A stretch of DNA of 26,528 nt from Alphaproteobacteria bacterium (GCA_017650505.1 JAGCET010000037.1:1-26528); one strand, 5' to 3'; shown: positions 1-7,245, numbered from the stretch's first letter. Notes: generated by a model not told the origin, from the sequence alone. Numbers and translations: made by a program.

Positions 1-233
1 AAAATTTTAATTCCAAGATCCGTTGCCATTGATTTGGCCGCGTCGGTATTTCCATTGTCAATAAAATTCATCAGTGTTGTGATTTCCCCGGACAGAGAAC
101 TTGCCATTGTTCCGTGTACACGTGCCCAATGATTTCCAAAAAATACATTTGCAATAATAACCTGGGTCACGACCAATGGAACCAATATCAGTAATATTGT
201 TCGCCAAAAGAAACTGCGTGGAATTATTCTCAT
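1..233 (-). CDS. Sensor histidine kinase, EnvZ-like (N-terminal part only)
   Basis: The gene runs off the left edge, so only about 77 N-terminal residues are visible. They start MRIIPRSFFWRTILLILVPL, followed by a hydrophobic stretch (about residues 12-35) that is a good first membrane segment, then a polar region starting with HWARVHGTMA that would be periplasmic. This layout (short basic N-terminus, membrane helix, FFGNHW-type exit) is typical of EnvZ-type kinases of alphaproteobacteria. The ATG overlaps the TGA of the response regulator gene as ATGA, so the two are very likely translationally coupled. The kinase would autophosphorylate on a histidine and pass phosphate to the neighbouring regulator; the catalytic part lies outside the window. 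The signal sensed cannot be told from this segment. Family assignment is inferred from the N-terminus and from the overlap with a regulator. Confidence 0.75.
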   Translation of the reverse strand, partial: MRIIPRSFFWRTILLILVPLVVTQVIIANVFFGNHWARVHGTMASSLSGEITTLMNFIDNGNTDAAKSMATDLGIKI

Positions 234-892
234 TTTTTATCACCTTGGTTATTGTTGTGGTCGGTGGTTGGACATATCATTTTATATCCACGGCCACGAA
301 CTGTTATTATATCTATGCCTGATAATACATTATTTAATTTATTGCGCAAGCGTTTTGCAACCATTGGTTGTGCATGAACAATGCCACCAATCGGACTAAT
401 CAGATTTTGTAATAACTTCTTTTCTTCACCGGACAGCGCGATAGTATTCGGGGTGCCATTATGGTCAAGTACAAAAAATTCGTCATTTGTGATATAAAGC
501 CCCGGTGGCATGCGTTTATCATATGCTTTATCACGATTTATTATATTGCCGATGCGCAAAATTAGCTCGCGCATTTGGAAAGGTTTCGCCAAATAATCAT
601 CGGCACCGTTCATAAGGCCGTCTATGGTATTTTCAGGCCCGGACATCGCGGTTAGCATGATGGTTGGTGTCATTGTGCCGGAATTGCGTATCTGTTTAAG
701 AAAACTAAGACCATCCAGACCACCCAACATTCGGTCCAAAACGATTGCATCGACAGACACGCGCCCCAATATTTCGGTCGCGAATTCGGCGCTTGGTGCG
801 GTTAGCACGTCAAAACCTGCATCACGCAGGCCGTGCGCAATTCCCGCCCGTAAAATTTCGTCATCATCAACAACAAGAACCACCTTGTTCAT
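230..892 (-). CDS. OmpR/CtrA-type response regulator with shortened DNA-binding domain
   Basis: This 220-residue protein has a complete receiver domain (residues 1-118): acidic pocket D9-D11, phosphoacceptor D53 in VLDRMLGGLDG, T81 and K103 in the AKPF motif. The C-terminal part (about 130-205) resembles the OmpR winged helix and keeps the closing hairpin ITVRGRGYKM. Between the first helix (EEKKLLQNLI, then GGIVHAQPMV) and the recognition helix (AKRLRNKL), however, about 19 residues usual in the family are absent, which would remove helix 2. The start at 892 is chosen because AAAGGGG lies ten bases upstream and the protein then begins MNKVVLVVDDD; an ATG at 925 would add eleven unlikely residues. 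It is followed by the kinase gene with an ATGA overlap. It probably controls envelope genes, but no target site can be named. Confidence 0.88.
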   Translation of the reverse strand: MNKVVLVVDDDEILRAGIAHGLRDAGFDVLTAPSAEFATEILGRVSVDAIVLDRMLGGLDGLSFLKQIRNSGTMTPTIMLTAMSGPENTIDGLMNGADDYLAKPFQMRELILRIGNIINRDKAYDKRMPPGLYITNDEFFVLDHNGTPNTIALSGEEKKLLQNLISPIGGIVHAQPMVAKRLRNKLNNVLSGIDIITVRGRGYKMICPTTDHNNNQGDKK

Positions 893-915
893 ATGTCCAA
901 TGCCCCTTTGGGAAA

Positions 916-944
916 AGCATAGCATTTATGATATAAATTTTCAA
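916..944 (-). promoter_or_regulatory. Predicted sigma70 promoter of the two-component operon
   Basis: On the minus strand TTGAAA (939-944) and TATGCT (916-921) are separated by 17 bases. Transcription would start near 909, giving a very short leader that begins at the AAAGGGG ribosome site. Pattern match only. Confidence 0.45.
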
Positions 945-956
945 GCCCCAGAAAGA

Positions 957-1862
957 TTACTTTTGTAATGGTTCGACCGCGTATTCGCCCGGCTGAATCG
1001 TCTGAATCAGGTTATTGTTTTCGTCGACCGCCGCGCGGAATTGCATACCACCGGTTGTGAATTCGGTCTTGAATAATGCGTATCCGGTGCCACCACCCGT
1101 GGTTGGCCCCTGGGTTCCGATGGAATAATATCCACCCAAAATGCCATAGTTCAAATCGATATAGTCTAAATTTACCATCAACGATACGTTGCTGAAACCA
1201 TCACTGGTCATATTACATGTAAATTCACGATTGGCCAGCATTGCCGCCGAGTTATTGGGTATAATAACGTCCATAATTGTGGGCTCGCACAGGCGACTTA
1301 TACCATTTACCAACATTTCATAGGTCATATTTACCGTTGCACGCGACAAACCCGTTGAAACATTTACCTGGGAAATGGTGGCCTTGGGAATTTTTACCAA
1401 CGCGTTTGCGATCCCGGAACGGACCGGTATGGTGATTCCCGATTGCAGGCAATCGCGTGAAAAAGGATCTGCTTCGCATATGTATATGCGTGAGTGCGCA
1501 TTCATCATAAATGTGTTGACAAGGCTGTTAAACAAGAACGTACGTGTAATTTTGTCATTTAGGCGTGTGCATCCAAAATTACGGCATATTACCATCGGTC
1601 GTTCTGCAAACATAACACCCGGATGCATTTCTGCCTCAAAATTACGGGCATCCATGATATTTTGGTCATAGTCAATATCGTCTGCACGTTGCATAAATTC
1701 ACTTTCCGGGACAAAATTGGGGTCGTCCGGATAAGCATAGTAAGATTGAACCGGCGTTTCGGTGTAAATAGTTTGAAAGTTTTCTTGGATATATTCTGTT
1801 GCACCAAGCGCCACAGATGTGGCGATTATCCCGAAAATACTGACATATAACGACTTTATCAT
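957..1862 (-). CDS. Exported protein of unknown function
   Basis: I do not recognise this 301-residue protein. It begins with a good signal peptide (MIKSLYVSIFGIIATSVALG, cleavage probably after ALGA near residue 21), so the mature protein should be periplasmic or on the surface. The mature part is acidic and rich in Tyr and Asn. It has six cysteines: CRNFGC near residue 93, then IC and DC near 130-140, a C in RLCEP and a C in FTCNM, which could form disulfides. The C-terminal half carries alternating hydrophobic segments and a glycine-rich stretch (TQGPTTGGGTGY) suggesting a beta-rich fold. AGGAAAGG lies seven bases before the ATG and a predicted promoter precedes it. The two-component genes lie just downstream but have their own promoter, so any functional link is only by position. 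Confidence 0.8.
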   Translation of the reverse strand: MIKSLYVSIFGIIATSVALGATEYIQENFQTIYTETPVQSYYAYPDDPNFVPESEFMQRADDIDYDQNIMDARNFEAEMHPGVMFAERPMVICRNFGCTRLNDKITRTFLFNSLVNTFMMNAHSRIYICEADPFSRDCLQSGITIPVRSGIANALVKIPKATISQVNVSTGLSRATVNMTYEMLVNGISRLCEPTIMDVIIPNNSAAMLANREFTCNMTSDGFSNVSLMVNLDYIDLNYGILGGYYSIGTQGPTTGGGTGYALFKTEFTTGGMQFRAAVDENNNLIQTIQPGEYAVEPLQK

Positions 1863-1888
1863 AATTTAACCTTTCCTGTATTCGCTTT

Positions 1889-1918
1889 ATTCTAAAACAT
1901 TATGGCCATTCGTGTCAA
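1889..1918 (-). promoter_or_regulatory. Predicted promoter of the exported protein gene
   Basis: On the minus strand TTGACA (1913-1918) and TAGAAT (1889-1894) are separated by 18 bases, with start of transcription near 1882. The -35 is a perfect consensus. It is back to back with the promoter at 1933-1962. Confidence 0.5.
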
Positions 1919-1932
1919 AGCAAAAATTTTTA

Positions 1933-1962
1933 TTGAAAAATGATAGTGATTTGTTCTATAAG
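1933..1962 (+). promoter_or_regulatory. Predicted promoter of the hydrolase-like/ruvB/tol run
   Basis: TTGAAA (1933-1938), 18 bases, TATAAG (1957-1962). Transcription would begin near 1970, about 22 bases before the ATG at 1992, with AAGGTG as ribosome site between them. Since the following genes are tightly spaced, this could drive a long message reaching the tol genes. Confidence 0.45.
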
Positions 1963-1991
1963 ATACGTAAAGTAAAAAACAAGGTGTAGAA

Positions 1992-2651
1992 ATGGTTGAT
2001 ATTATAATATCTGGTGAAATTGGAAAATTGCACGCGGTGTATCACAAGGCCGAAGAAGTTGGGGCGCCATTGGCGGTCGTATTGTCGGGAAATCCACGTC
2101 AAAAGCATCATATGAATGACCGGATTTCCTATGCGATGTTTCGTGCATTTATGGATATTGGATTTTCTGTGGTACGGTTTGATTATCGTGGTGTTGGGGA
2201 ATCCGAAGGGGCACTTGGTACCACGGCCGATAATATGTTGGATATCGCAACGGTCATAGATTGGATTCAAAACCATAATGAAGACAGTGACAAGATATGG
2301 ATTGCCGGTCACCAATTGGGTGCGTGGTACGTGATGCAAATGTTGATGCGTCGGCCAGAGATTTCGGGCTTTGTATTGGTGTCGCCCGATTCGTCATCGT
2401 CCGATTTTGCATTTTTGTCGCCACGTCCGAATCGCGGTCTGTTGCTGCAGGGTGCCGAAGAAACCGAAGAAGCCAAAAATTTTGGCGTACACCTGACCCA
2501 GGTGTTGAAGAAACAGGCACTAATAGATTTGGAAACTATAAAGATTCGCGGTGCCGATGCAACATACGGTACTCCGGCCGATTTACGTCAAATGTATAAT
2601 GATTTCAAGGCGTATGTGGGTCGTGAAAATGCCGATACTAAATTATTATAG
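1992..2651 (+). CDS. Alpha/beta-hydrolase-fold protein of the COG2945 type, probably inactive
   Basis: This 219-residue protein follows the COG2945 family along its whole length: N-terminal GKLHAVYH, the [12 protein letters not shown] segment (residues 62-73), the strand [11 protein letters not shown] (102-112), [13 protein letters not shown] and a DFAFLSPRP segment. In active relatives the nucleophile sits in a GFSFG motif; here it is GHQLG (106-110), with Gln108 in place of serine. The usual HPHP loop near the N-terminus is SGNP (32-35), and the C-terminal NHFF-type histidine site reads ADATYG (188-193), with Ala190 at the expected histidine position. Both key triad members therefore seem lost, while the scaffold is well kept. 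It may act as a binding or scaffold protein. It is first in the run leading to ruvB, whose ATG lies 14 bases after this stop. Residue equivalences rest on my memory of the family. Confidence 0.8.
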   Translation: MVDIIISGEIGKLHAVYHKAEEVGAPLAVVLSGNPRQKHHMNDRISYAMFRAFMDIGFSVVRFDYRGVGESEGALGTTADNMLDIATVIDWIQNHNEDSDKIWIAGHQLGAWYVMQMLMRRPEISGFVLVSPDSSSSDFAFLSPRPNRGLLLQGAEETEEAKNFGVHLTQVLKKQALIDLETIKIRGADATYGTPADLRQMYNDFKAYVGRENADTKLL

Positions 2652-2665
2652 TTTGCGGGGCATAC

Positions 2666-3661
2666 ATGGAAAATGCAATAAAAGACAGGTTTTTGAATCC
2701 AAATATACCGGACGAAGTTGCGGGTTCGATTCGGCCAAAGGTTTTATCTGATTTTATTGGTCATGATGCGTTAAAACAAAATTTGTCTGTTTTTATATCG
2801 GGGGCCCGTGGACGTGGTGAACCGATGGATCACGTTTTGTTATATGGGCCGCCGGGATTGGGCAAAACCACATTGGCGCATATTATTGCAAATGAATTGG
2901 GGGCAAATTTTCGGGCGACTTCGGCGCCGATGCTTACCAAACAGGGGGATTTGGCGGCGATATTGACGGCATTGGAACCGATGGATGTTTTATTCATAGA
3001 TGAAATTCACCGGTTGCCCACGGCGATTGAAGAAGTTTTATATTCTGCGATGGAAGATTTTAAGTTGGATATTATGTTGGGCGAAGGGCCATCGGCAAAA
3101 AGTGTAAGAATCGACCTGCCTCCGTTTACTCTTGTTGGGGCGACGACGCGGACCGGTTTGTTATCTAATCCATTACGCGACCGATTCGGCATAGATTTGC
3201 GTTTAAGTTTTTATTCCTCGGATGATTTGGCGCGTATTATTCGGCGCAGTGCGGGAATATTGGGTATGGATATAGATGAAAATGGTGCATTGGCATTGGC
3301 AACAAGTTCACGTGGTACACCCCGTATTGCGAACAGATTGTTAAAGCGCGCACGTGATTTTGCCGCGGCAACCGGAAACCGTGTTATCACGGACGACGTG
3401 GTTCGTACTACGTTGACACAATTACATATAGATTCATGTGGCCTGGACCAGGTTGATCGCGAATACCTGAATGCGATAATCAAACATTATGCCGGCGGAC
3501 CGGTTGGAATAGATAATTTGGCGGCGGCGTTGTCTGAATCTGCGGACACTATTGAAGATGTCATAGAACCGTATTTGATGCAATTGGGATTGGTTCAACG
3601 TACGCCCCGTGGACGCGTCGTGACCGATGCAGGCTATCGCCATATGGGGTTGGAAAAGTAA
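2666..3661 (+). CDS. ruvB: Holliday junction branch migration ATPase RuvB
   Basis: RuvB forms hexameric rings that, with RuvA, drive branch migration at Holliday junctions during recombination and fork repair; RuvC then cuts the junction. At 331 residues it has the normal family length. Visible motifs are the N-terminal [15 protein letters not shown], Walker [10 protein letters not shown] (61-69), Walker [11 protein letters not shown] (107-116), sensor 1 GATTRTG (from 158), the arginine-finger region RDRFG (171-175), the sensor 2 segment [15 protein letters not shown], and the C-terminal winged helix ending in [21 protein letters not shown] six bases before the ATG serves as ribosome site. 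In many alphaproteobacteria ruvC-ruvA-ruvB precede the tol genes; here ruvA and ruvC are not adjacent, a hydrolase-like gene standing in their place. Confidence 0.98.
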   Translation: MENAIKDRFLNPNIPDEVAGSIRPKVLSDFIGHDALKQNLSVFISGARGRGEPMDHVLLYGPPGLGKTTLAHIIANELGANFRATSAPMLTKQGDLAAILTALEPMDVLFIDEIHRLPTAIEEVLYSAMEDFKLDIMLGEGPSAKSVRIDLPPFTLVGATTRTGLLSNPLRDRFGIDLRLSFYSSDDLARIIRRSAGILGMDIDENGALALATSSRGTPRIANRLLKRARDFAAATGNRVITDDVVRTTLTQLHIDSCGLDQVDREYLNAIIKHYAGGPVGIDNLAAALSESADTIEDVIEPYLMQLGLVQRTPRGRVVTDAGYRHMGLEK

Positions 3662-3678
3662 TAACAAAGGGGGAATTT

Positions 3679-4479
3679 ATGACATCGATAAGTGCAAGGC
3701 AAAAAGGTGTTTGTGTAGATAAAGAACTTTATGATAAAGTGATGACGGATTTGCGTGCAGGTAGGAAGAATGAAATTATACGCTTTATATTGAATCAACG
3801 AAATTGGATTAAATATAGAACGTCATTTGTGAATTATGGTGACGGGACGCCGAAACAGCGGGTCGAGGATGTTATTACTTATTCGCAAGCCGCGCGTTTA
3901 ATGAATATCTATGTGACTGCGATATATTTGTTACGTGATTATGCAAAAGGCGGGGAAGCAAATTTATATGATGATCGAAATAATGCCATAATGCTTCATC
4001 GTGGGTGGTATTTAGATGAGTTTATATTCCCGCCGATTTTAAAAAAGATTGGGGAAAATAGCCTTGATGATTTTTATAAACGTTTTGTATCAAAAATGAC
4101 ACCGGAGTACGGTGTGGTTCAATCAATTTTAGCAGCAAAAGATTTTAATGACTATACTAAGAAGTACAGTGATAATAATTTTATAAGACCCCAGTATGAT
4201 CGTGAAAGGTACATGCAGGATTTATATGTTGTATTCGATAACATTATAAATGGTCGGTCAGTTGTTTTAATGGAACCGGAAACCATCAAGGCGTTTAATA
4301 GTTTTGGACATTTTTGTTGTGATGGAAATAATCCCGGGGTTAAACCGGAGTATGTGAACAAAATACGCGCGGCCGCCGCCGTGGTCCAGCAGGATTGGAA
4401 TGTTGAAAAAGCACGGTTGGCAGAATTAAAACAGAAAAATCAAAGAAGCTATGGTGGATATGGCAATGGACGTTCATAA
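3679..4479 (+). CDS. Protein of unknown function between ruvB and ybgC
   Basis: I do not recognise this 266-residue protein. It has no signal peptide or membrane segment and is probably cytoplasmic and mostly helical. It is rich in Tyr, Asn, Lys and Arg, more AT-rich than its neighbours, and ends in a low-complexity tail QRSYGGYGNGRS. A segment near residues 70-90 (EDVITYSQAARLMNIY) could be a small helix-turn-helix, which is speculative. A strong AAGGGGGA ribosome site precedes the ATG, 17 bases after ruvB. The 3' end overlaps the start of ybgC by 29 bases in another frame, so it is co-transcribed with ruvB and tol genes. Its AT-richness and position inside a conserved cluster suggest a lineage-specific insertion. 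Confidence 0.8.
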   Translation: MTSISARQKGVCVDKELYDKVMTDLRAGRKNEIIRFILNQRNWIKYRTSFVNYGDGTPKQRVEDVITYSQAARLMNIYVTAIYLLRDYAKGGEANLYDDRNNAIMLHRGWYLDEFIFPPILKKIGENSLDDFYKRFVSKMTPEYGVVQSILAAKDFNDYTKKYSDNNFIRPQYDRERYMQDLYVVFDNIINGRSVVLMEPETIKAFNSFGHFCCDGNNPGVKPEYVNKIRAAAAVVQQDWNVEKARLAELKQKNQRSYGGYGNGRS

Positions 4480-4855
4480 GTTTAATTTTTCGGTGGCGTA
4501 TGCGGATACTGATGCGGGTGGCATAATGTATCACGGCCGGTATATAGAGGTTGCCGAACGTGCACGTATGGCCTGGTTGGGTAAAATTGCGTGTCCGGTT
4601 CCAGGGGATGTGGGTTTGGTTGTTTGCGAATTATCGATTCGGTACCTGAGGCCGTTATTTTTAACCGATTTATTCACGGTCGAAACTCGTGTGACCGCCG
4701 TTCGTGCGGCATCTGTATCGGTTGAACAAAAATTCGTGAAAAATGGTGAAATTTGTGCTATACTTACCGGCAAGGCGGCATATCTGAATGGTGATGGTCG
4801 CCCGGTGCAAATGCCGATGGTTTTGGCGAATGCGTTTAGTGACAGTATGAAATAA
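4451..4855 (+). CDS. ybgC: Tol-Pal-associated acyl-CoA thioesterase YbgC
   Basis: This is a 134-residue hot-dog-fold thioesterase, the usual first gene of tol-pal clusters. It hydrolyses acyl-CoA or acyl-ACP thioesters in the cytoplasm and is linked to phospholipid metabolism at the envelope. The family signature is clear: YADTDAGGIMYHGRYIEVAE (residues 17-36), where D21 in DTDAGG is the expected catalytic aspartate, followed by ERARMAWL and, later, the paired strand ELSIRYLRPLFLTDLFTVETRV. The gene overlaps the end of the preceding unknown gene. Three in-frame ATGs occur at 4451, 4460 and 4466; the first has AAAGAAG a few bases upstream and is used here, but the exact start is uncertain. tolQ follows after 16 bases. 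Confidence 0.93.
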   Translation: MVDMAMDVHKFNFSVAYADTDAGGIMYHGRYIEVAERARMAWLGKIACPVPGDVGLVVCELSIRYLRPLFLTDLFTVETRVTAVRAASVSVEQKFVKNGEICAILTGKAAYLNGDGRPVQMPMVLANAFSDSMK

Positions 4856-4871
4856 AAAGAAAGGATGGAAA

Positions 4872-5315
4872 ATGGGAAGTTTTTCTTTGTGGCGGTTGTT
4901 CACGACCGATGCTGTGACGGCGGTGGCGTCGATAGTTTTGGTTATATTTAGTGTTGTGTCGTGGGCGGTAATCGTTGAAAAGATACGATTGTTTCGTGCG
5001 GCGCGACGCACAAAAATTACGGGAAATCCGGATGATGCGATTCGACCGTTTGATAAAAATCTGTGGTTTTTGTCCATGGTTGCGTACGTTTCTCCGTTTA
5101 TCGGTTTGTTTGGAACCGTATGGGGTGTTATGGATTCGTTTGCGTCCATTGGTGCAAATCAATCGGTAAGCATTGGTGTTATTGCGCCGGGATTGGCGAT
5201 TGCGTTGGGGACGACCGCATTGGGGTTGATTGTTGCAATACCGGCGGCGATTGCGCACCAGGTTTTTACAAAACGTGCAGATGAATTGTACGACAAATTG
5301 GAACATTCTAAATAG
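4872..5315 (+). CDS. tolQ: TolQ, strongly shortened
   Basis: TolQ with TolR forms the inner-membrane proton channel that energises TolA for outer-membrane constriction at division. The three membrane segments are present: about 14-36, 67-88 and 103-127. The conserved core VSPFIGLFGTVWGVMDSF with T82 and the APGLAIALGTTALGLIVAIPA segment with T114/T115 are intact. The protein is only 147 residues, whereas family members have about 220-235. The cytoplasmic loop between the first and second segments is about 30 residues (RAARRTKITGNPDD to DKNLW) instead of roughly 95-100, and the C-terminal tail is short. There is no frameshift in the loop. After the TAG stop the same frame stays open for 29 more codons to a TAA just before tolR. 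AAAGGA eight bases upstream supports the start. Confidence 0.93.
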   Translation: MGSFSLWRLFTTDAVTAVASIVLVIFSVVSWAVIVEKIRLFRAARRTKITGNPDDAIRPFDKNLWFLSMVAYVSPFIGLFGTVWGVMDSFASIGANQSVSIGVIAPGLAIALGTTALGLIVAIPAAIAHQVFTKRADELYDKLEHSK

Positions 5316-5406
5316 CCGATTTATGCCCGTGCCCGGTTAAGAAATCGCGCAATTTATGTGGCGGATTTGTTGGTGTATTCGAAATTAAAAATGTATGGAG
5401 AATAAA

Positions 5407-5808
5407 ATGGTCAGGCTAAGACACAGAAATACGGATGCGGCGATATCTTTGACACCGATGATTGACGTTATGACGGTGTTGTTGGCGGTGTTTATGGTGA
5501 CGACGCCAATGATGACAAATGGCATAGATTTGGATTTGCCAAACGCCGGAACTACGGTTTTAACTGGAACAGATCACGCAATGCAAATTAGTGTCGATTC
5601 TGCGGGGCGTTATTACATTGCCACGACCCAGATGAATATCGAAGATGTTGTTGCGCGTGCGGTGGCCATGCGTGGTGAAAACCCAAAACTGACCATTGTT
5701 ATAAATGGTGATCGGCGTGCGGACTATGGTGCGGTTATGGCGGTGATGGGAAAATTAAAGACGGCGGGTTTTGAACGAATCGGTTTGCGTACAAAATTAG
5801 AGAATTAA
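5407..5808 (+). CDS. tolR: TolR, inner-membrane Tol subunit
   Basis: TolR (133 residues from this start) is the single-pass partner of TolQ. It has a short basic N-terminus, then SLTPMIDVMTVLLAVFMVTT (residues 14-33), the ExbD/TolR membrane helix with the essential aspartate D20. The periplasmic domain follows, with DLDLPNAGT after the membrane and the family's VVINGDRRADYGAVMAVMGKLKTAGFERIGL near the end. An upstream in-frame ATG at 5395 would add four residues but has no ribosome site, whereas 5407 has GGAG six bases before it. The gap to the tolQ stop is 91 bases, long for this compact operon, and is largely occupied by the open tolQ frame extension. tolA follows after four bases. Confidence 0.95.
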   Translation: MVRLRHRNTDAAISLTPMIDVMTVLLAVFMVTTPMMTNGIDLDLPNAGTTVLTGTDHAMQISVDSAGRYYIATTQMNIEDVVARAVAMRGENPKLTIVINGDRRADYGAVMAVMGKLKTAGFERIGLRTKLEN

Positions 5809-5812
5809 ATTT

Positions 5813-6565
5813 ATGGCCAGATTTGATAATTTCTCTTCTGAAAATTTTGGACTGTCGGTGTTGGGGCATCTGATAGTGTTGGGTGTGTTTGTATTTTTGG
5901 CCGACGTGGTTATATCGAGTGTGGACCGGTTTGTTGCGCCCGACCGTATTCAGATAACAATGATAGATTTATCAGAGGTTCGTGTTTCGGGTGATAAAAC
6001 GGTTTTGTATAATACGAACACTGTGGAAGAAAAAAACGAAGTCAAACCCACCAAGCTGGAACAAAAACTGGAACCGGTTGCCGCGGATGAAACACCACAA
6101 GAGATTACGTCTACGACAATAATAGATGCCGAAAAGACCAAGCCAGATGACAAGAAGAAAAATGACGATACAAAAAATCCTGATGATGCGCCCGCGCCAC
6201 GTAAAAAGACGGTTGTGCGTGTGAATCGGAACATTGTGTCGTTGGATCGGACTTTGACGGTTTCGGTGGTGGATGCGTTGCGGGTGGCGATGACACGTTG
6301 TTGGAATATTGATACGTCGCGTCCGGGACTTGATGGAATTCGTGCGGTTGCACACTTGAAAATGCGCCAAAATGGGACGGTATCGGATGTTTGGTTCGAA
6401 TCGGCGGCACGTGCAGAAACAGATGCGACATTCGCGTATGTTTTGGAAACGATTCGGTCTGCGATAAATGTGTGTCAACCGTTGCGTATGCTGCCCCCGA
6501 ATGAATATGCCGGGTGGCGCGAAATTCAGTTGACTTTTTACCCAACAACCGGTTCGGTGATGTAG
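5813..6565 (+). CDS. tolA: TolA, periplasm-spanning Tol protein
   Basis: TolA links the TolQR motor to the outer membrane. This 250-residue protein has a cytoplasmic N-terminus, one membrane helix (about 13-36, GLSVLGHLIVLGVFVFLADVV), and a charged linker (about 60-135) rich in Lys, Asp, Pro and Glu in place of the long alanine-rich helix of enterobacteria. A globular C-terminal domain (about 145-247) has alphaproteobacterial TolA hallmarks: ALRVAMTRCWNID, HLKMRQNGTVSDV, then INVCQPLRMLPPNEY and WREIQLTFYP. The two cysteines (RCWN, VCQP) are likely to pair. The linker is short, so reach across the periplasm may be modest. tolB and pal, which normally follow, are absent: rnpB on the other strand comes next. 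Confidence 0.93.
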   Translation: MARFDNFSSENFGLSVLGHLIVLGVFVFLADVVISSVDRFVAPDRIQITMIDLSEVRVSGDKTVLYNTNTVEEKNEVKPTKLEQKLEPVAADETPQEITSTTIIDAEKTKPDDKKKNDDTKNPDDAPAPRKKTVVRVNRNIVSLDRTLTVSVVDALRVAMTRCWNIDTSRPGLDGIRAVAHLKMRQNGTVSDVWFESAARAETDATFAYVLETIRSAINVCQPLRMLPPNEYAGWREIQLTFYPTTGSVM

Positions 6566-6617
6566 GATAGTGGTTAGTGTGGGCTGCCATTAAAGTTTAA
6601 AATAATTATCGGCATTG

Positions 6618-6640
6618 AAAACGTCCCCGTGGGGGACGTT
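6618..6640 (-). terminator. Rho-independent terminator of rnpB
   Basis: A perfect nine-base-pair stem AACGTCCCC / GGGGACGTT (6620-6640) with a three-base loop. Read on the minus strand it follows the 3' end of RNase P RNA directly and continues into TTTT. The T-run is short, but the stem is strong. Confidence 0.75.
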
Positions 6641-6644
6641 TGCC

Positions 6645-6992
6645 GTACAGCCAGCTGATAAGCCGGATTCTGTTCCGCCCAAATCCAGTGTTGTTCCGGC
6701 GCGTTCAACACCAAACATTGGGTGGCAAGCATAATTAATCTGCACCAAGCGTTACCGCAGGGTGTCAAGCCCTCTACCCGCCCCCGGTCTGGGACAAACC
6801 AATGGAGGCCTATTTGAAGTTGCTGCGCACAGAGATTGCCCGTTTCACTCGAATCCCATATGGGTTCGCTTCGTCACTGTTGCTCTAATCGTCGGGTCAC
6901 CCCGCCCGGCCGTTAGCCGGTGTGCCGTCCCATGCAGTCCGGACTTTCCTCCGCCGCGGAAAAGGCGACGGCTATGCTTTTGCTGACTGCGT
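6645..6992 (-). ncRNA. rnpB: RNase P RNA, class A
   Basis: RNase P RNA is the catalytic RNA that removes 5' leaders from tRNA precursors. Reading the minus strand, the 5' part contains GAGGAAAGTCCGGACT (about 6937-6952), the most conserved block of bacterial RNase P RNA. The centre has AGAGCAACAGTGA and the CAACTTCAAATAGG block, and near the end ACAGAATCCGGCTTAT (6658-6673) matches the conserved 3' block. The ends pair: CAGTCAGC at the 5' side with GCTGGCTG at the 3' side form helix P1. The length of about 350 bases is normal. The exact ends are estimated from P1, the upstream promoter and the downstream terminator. Short ORFs on both strands here are not genes. Confidence 0.95.
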
Positions 6993-6998
6993 GGTAAA

Positions 6999-7027
6999 AT
7001 GATAGTATCGAAACCCCAAAAAATCAA
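6999..7027 (-). promoter_or_regulatory. Predicted promoter of rnpB
   Basis: On the minus strand TTGATT (7022-7027), 17 bases, TATCAT (6999-7004). The predicted start near 6992 coincides with the 5' edge of helix P1 of RNase P RNA, which supports the call. Confidence 0.6.
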
Positions 7028-7080
7028 ATTTTATTTTTTGTTAAAGCACAATTAAAATGATGCCCGAAAAAATCCATAAA

Positions 7081-7111
7081 TTGTCATTTTGGATTTAGTC
7101 AGGAATCACAA
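7081..7111 (+). repeat. Short palindromic element, degenerate copy A
   Basis: Starts TTGTCATTTTGGATTTAGTC and aligns with the copies at 7161 and (inverted) 7279. The dyad is decayed (GG..TTTAGTC..GG). The span 7000-7245 otherwise shows no gene. Confidence 0.55.
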
Positions 7112-7160
7112 AACAATTCCAGATAATTCATTATGTTCTCAATATCTTATACACCATGAA

Positions 7161-7194
7161 TTGTCATGGCGGGCTTGGTCCGCCATAGGGGCTT
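7161..7194 (+). repeat. Short palindromic element, copy B
   Basis: Starts TTGTCATGGCGGGCTTGGTC. The dyad GGCGG / CCGCC spans 7168-7184 with a seven-base centre. It is the same kind of element as copy C in opposite orientation. Palindromes of this general form (GTCAT, G/C-rich arm, CTTGGTC-type centre) are common between genes in alphaproteobacteria; no family name is claimed. Confidence 0.65.
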
Positions 7195-7245
7195 GGAAAT
7201 TATGACGAATGTTCAGAATAATTTTGAAAACCGTGTCACAACTGT

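Noticed and set aside
58..243. Minus-strand frame of 61 codons at the left edge
   Set aside because: It is in another frame than the kinase N-terminus (ATG at 233), which reads as a proper membrane segment and couples to the regulator stop by ATGA.
5313..5315. TAG as a reassigned codon genome-wide
   Set aside because: TAG ends several well-defined genes here (tolA, gpmI, the GNAT gene, the CPVC gene), so only a local event at tolQ is considered.
6762..7027. Open frames on both strands over 6762-7027
   Set aside because: They lie in RNase P RNA and its promoter; the RNA is clearly conserved.
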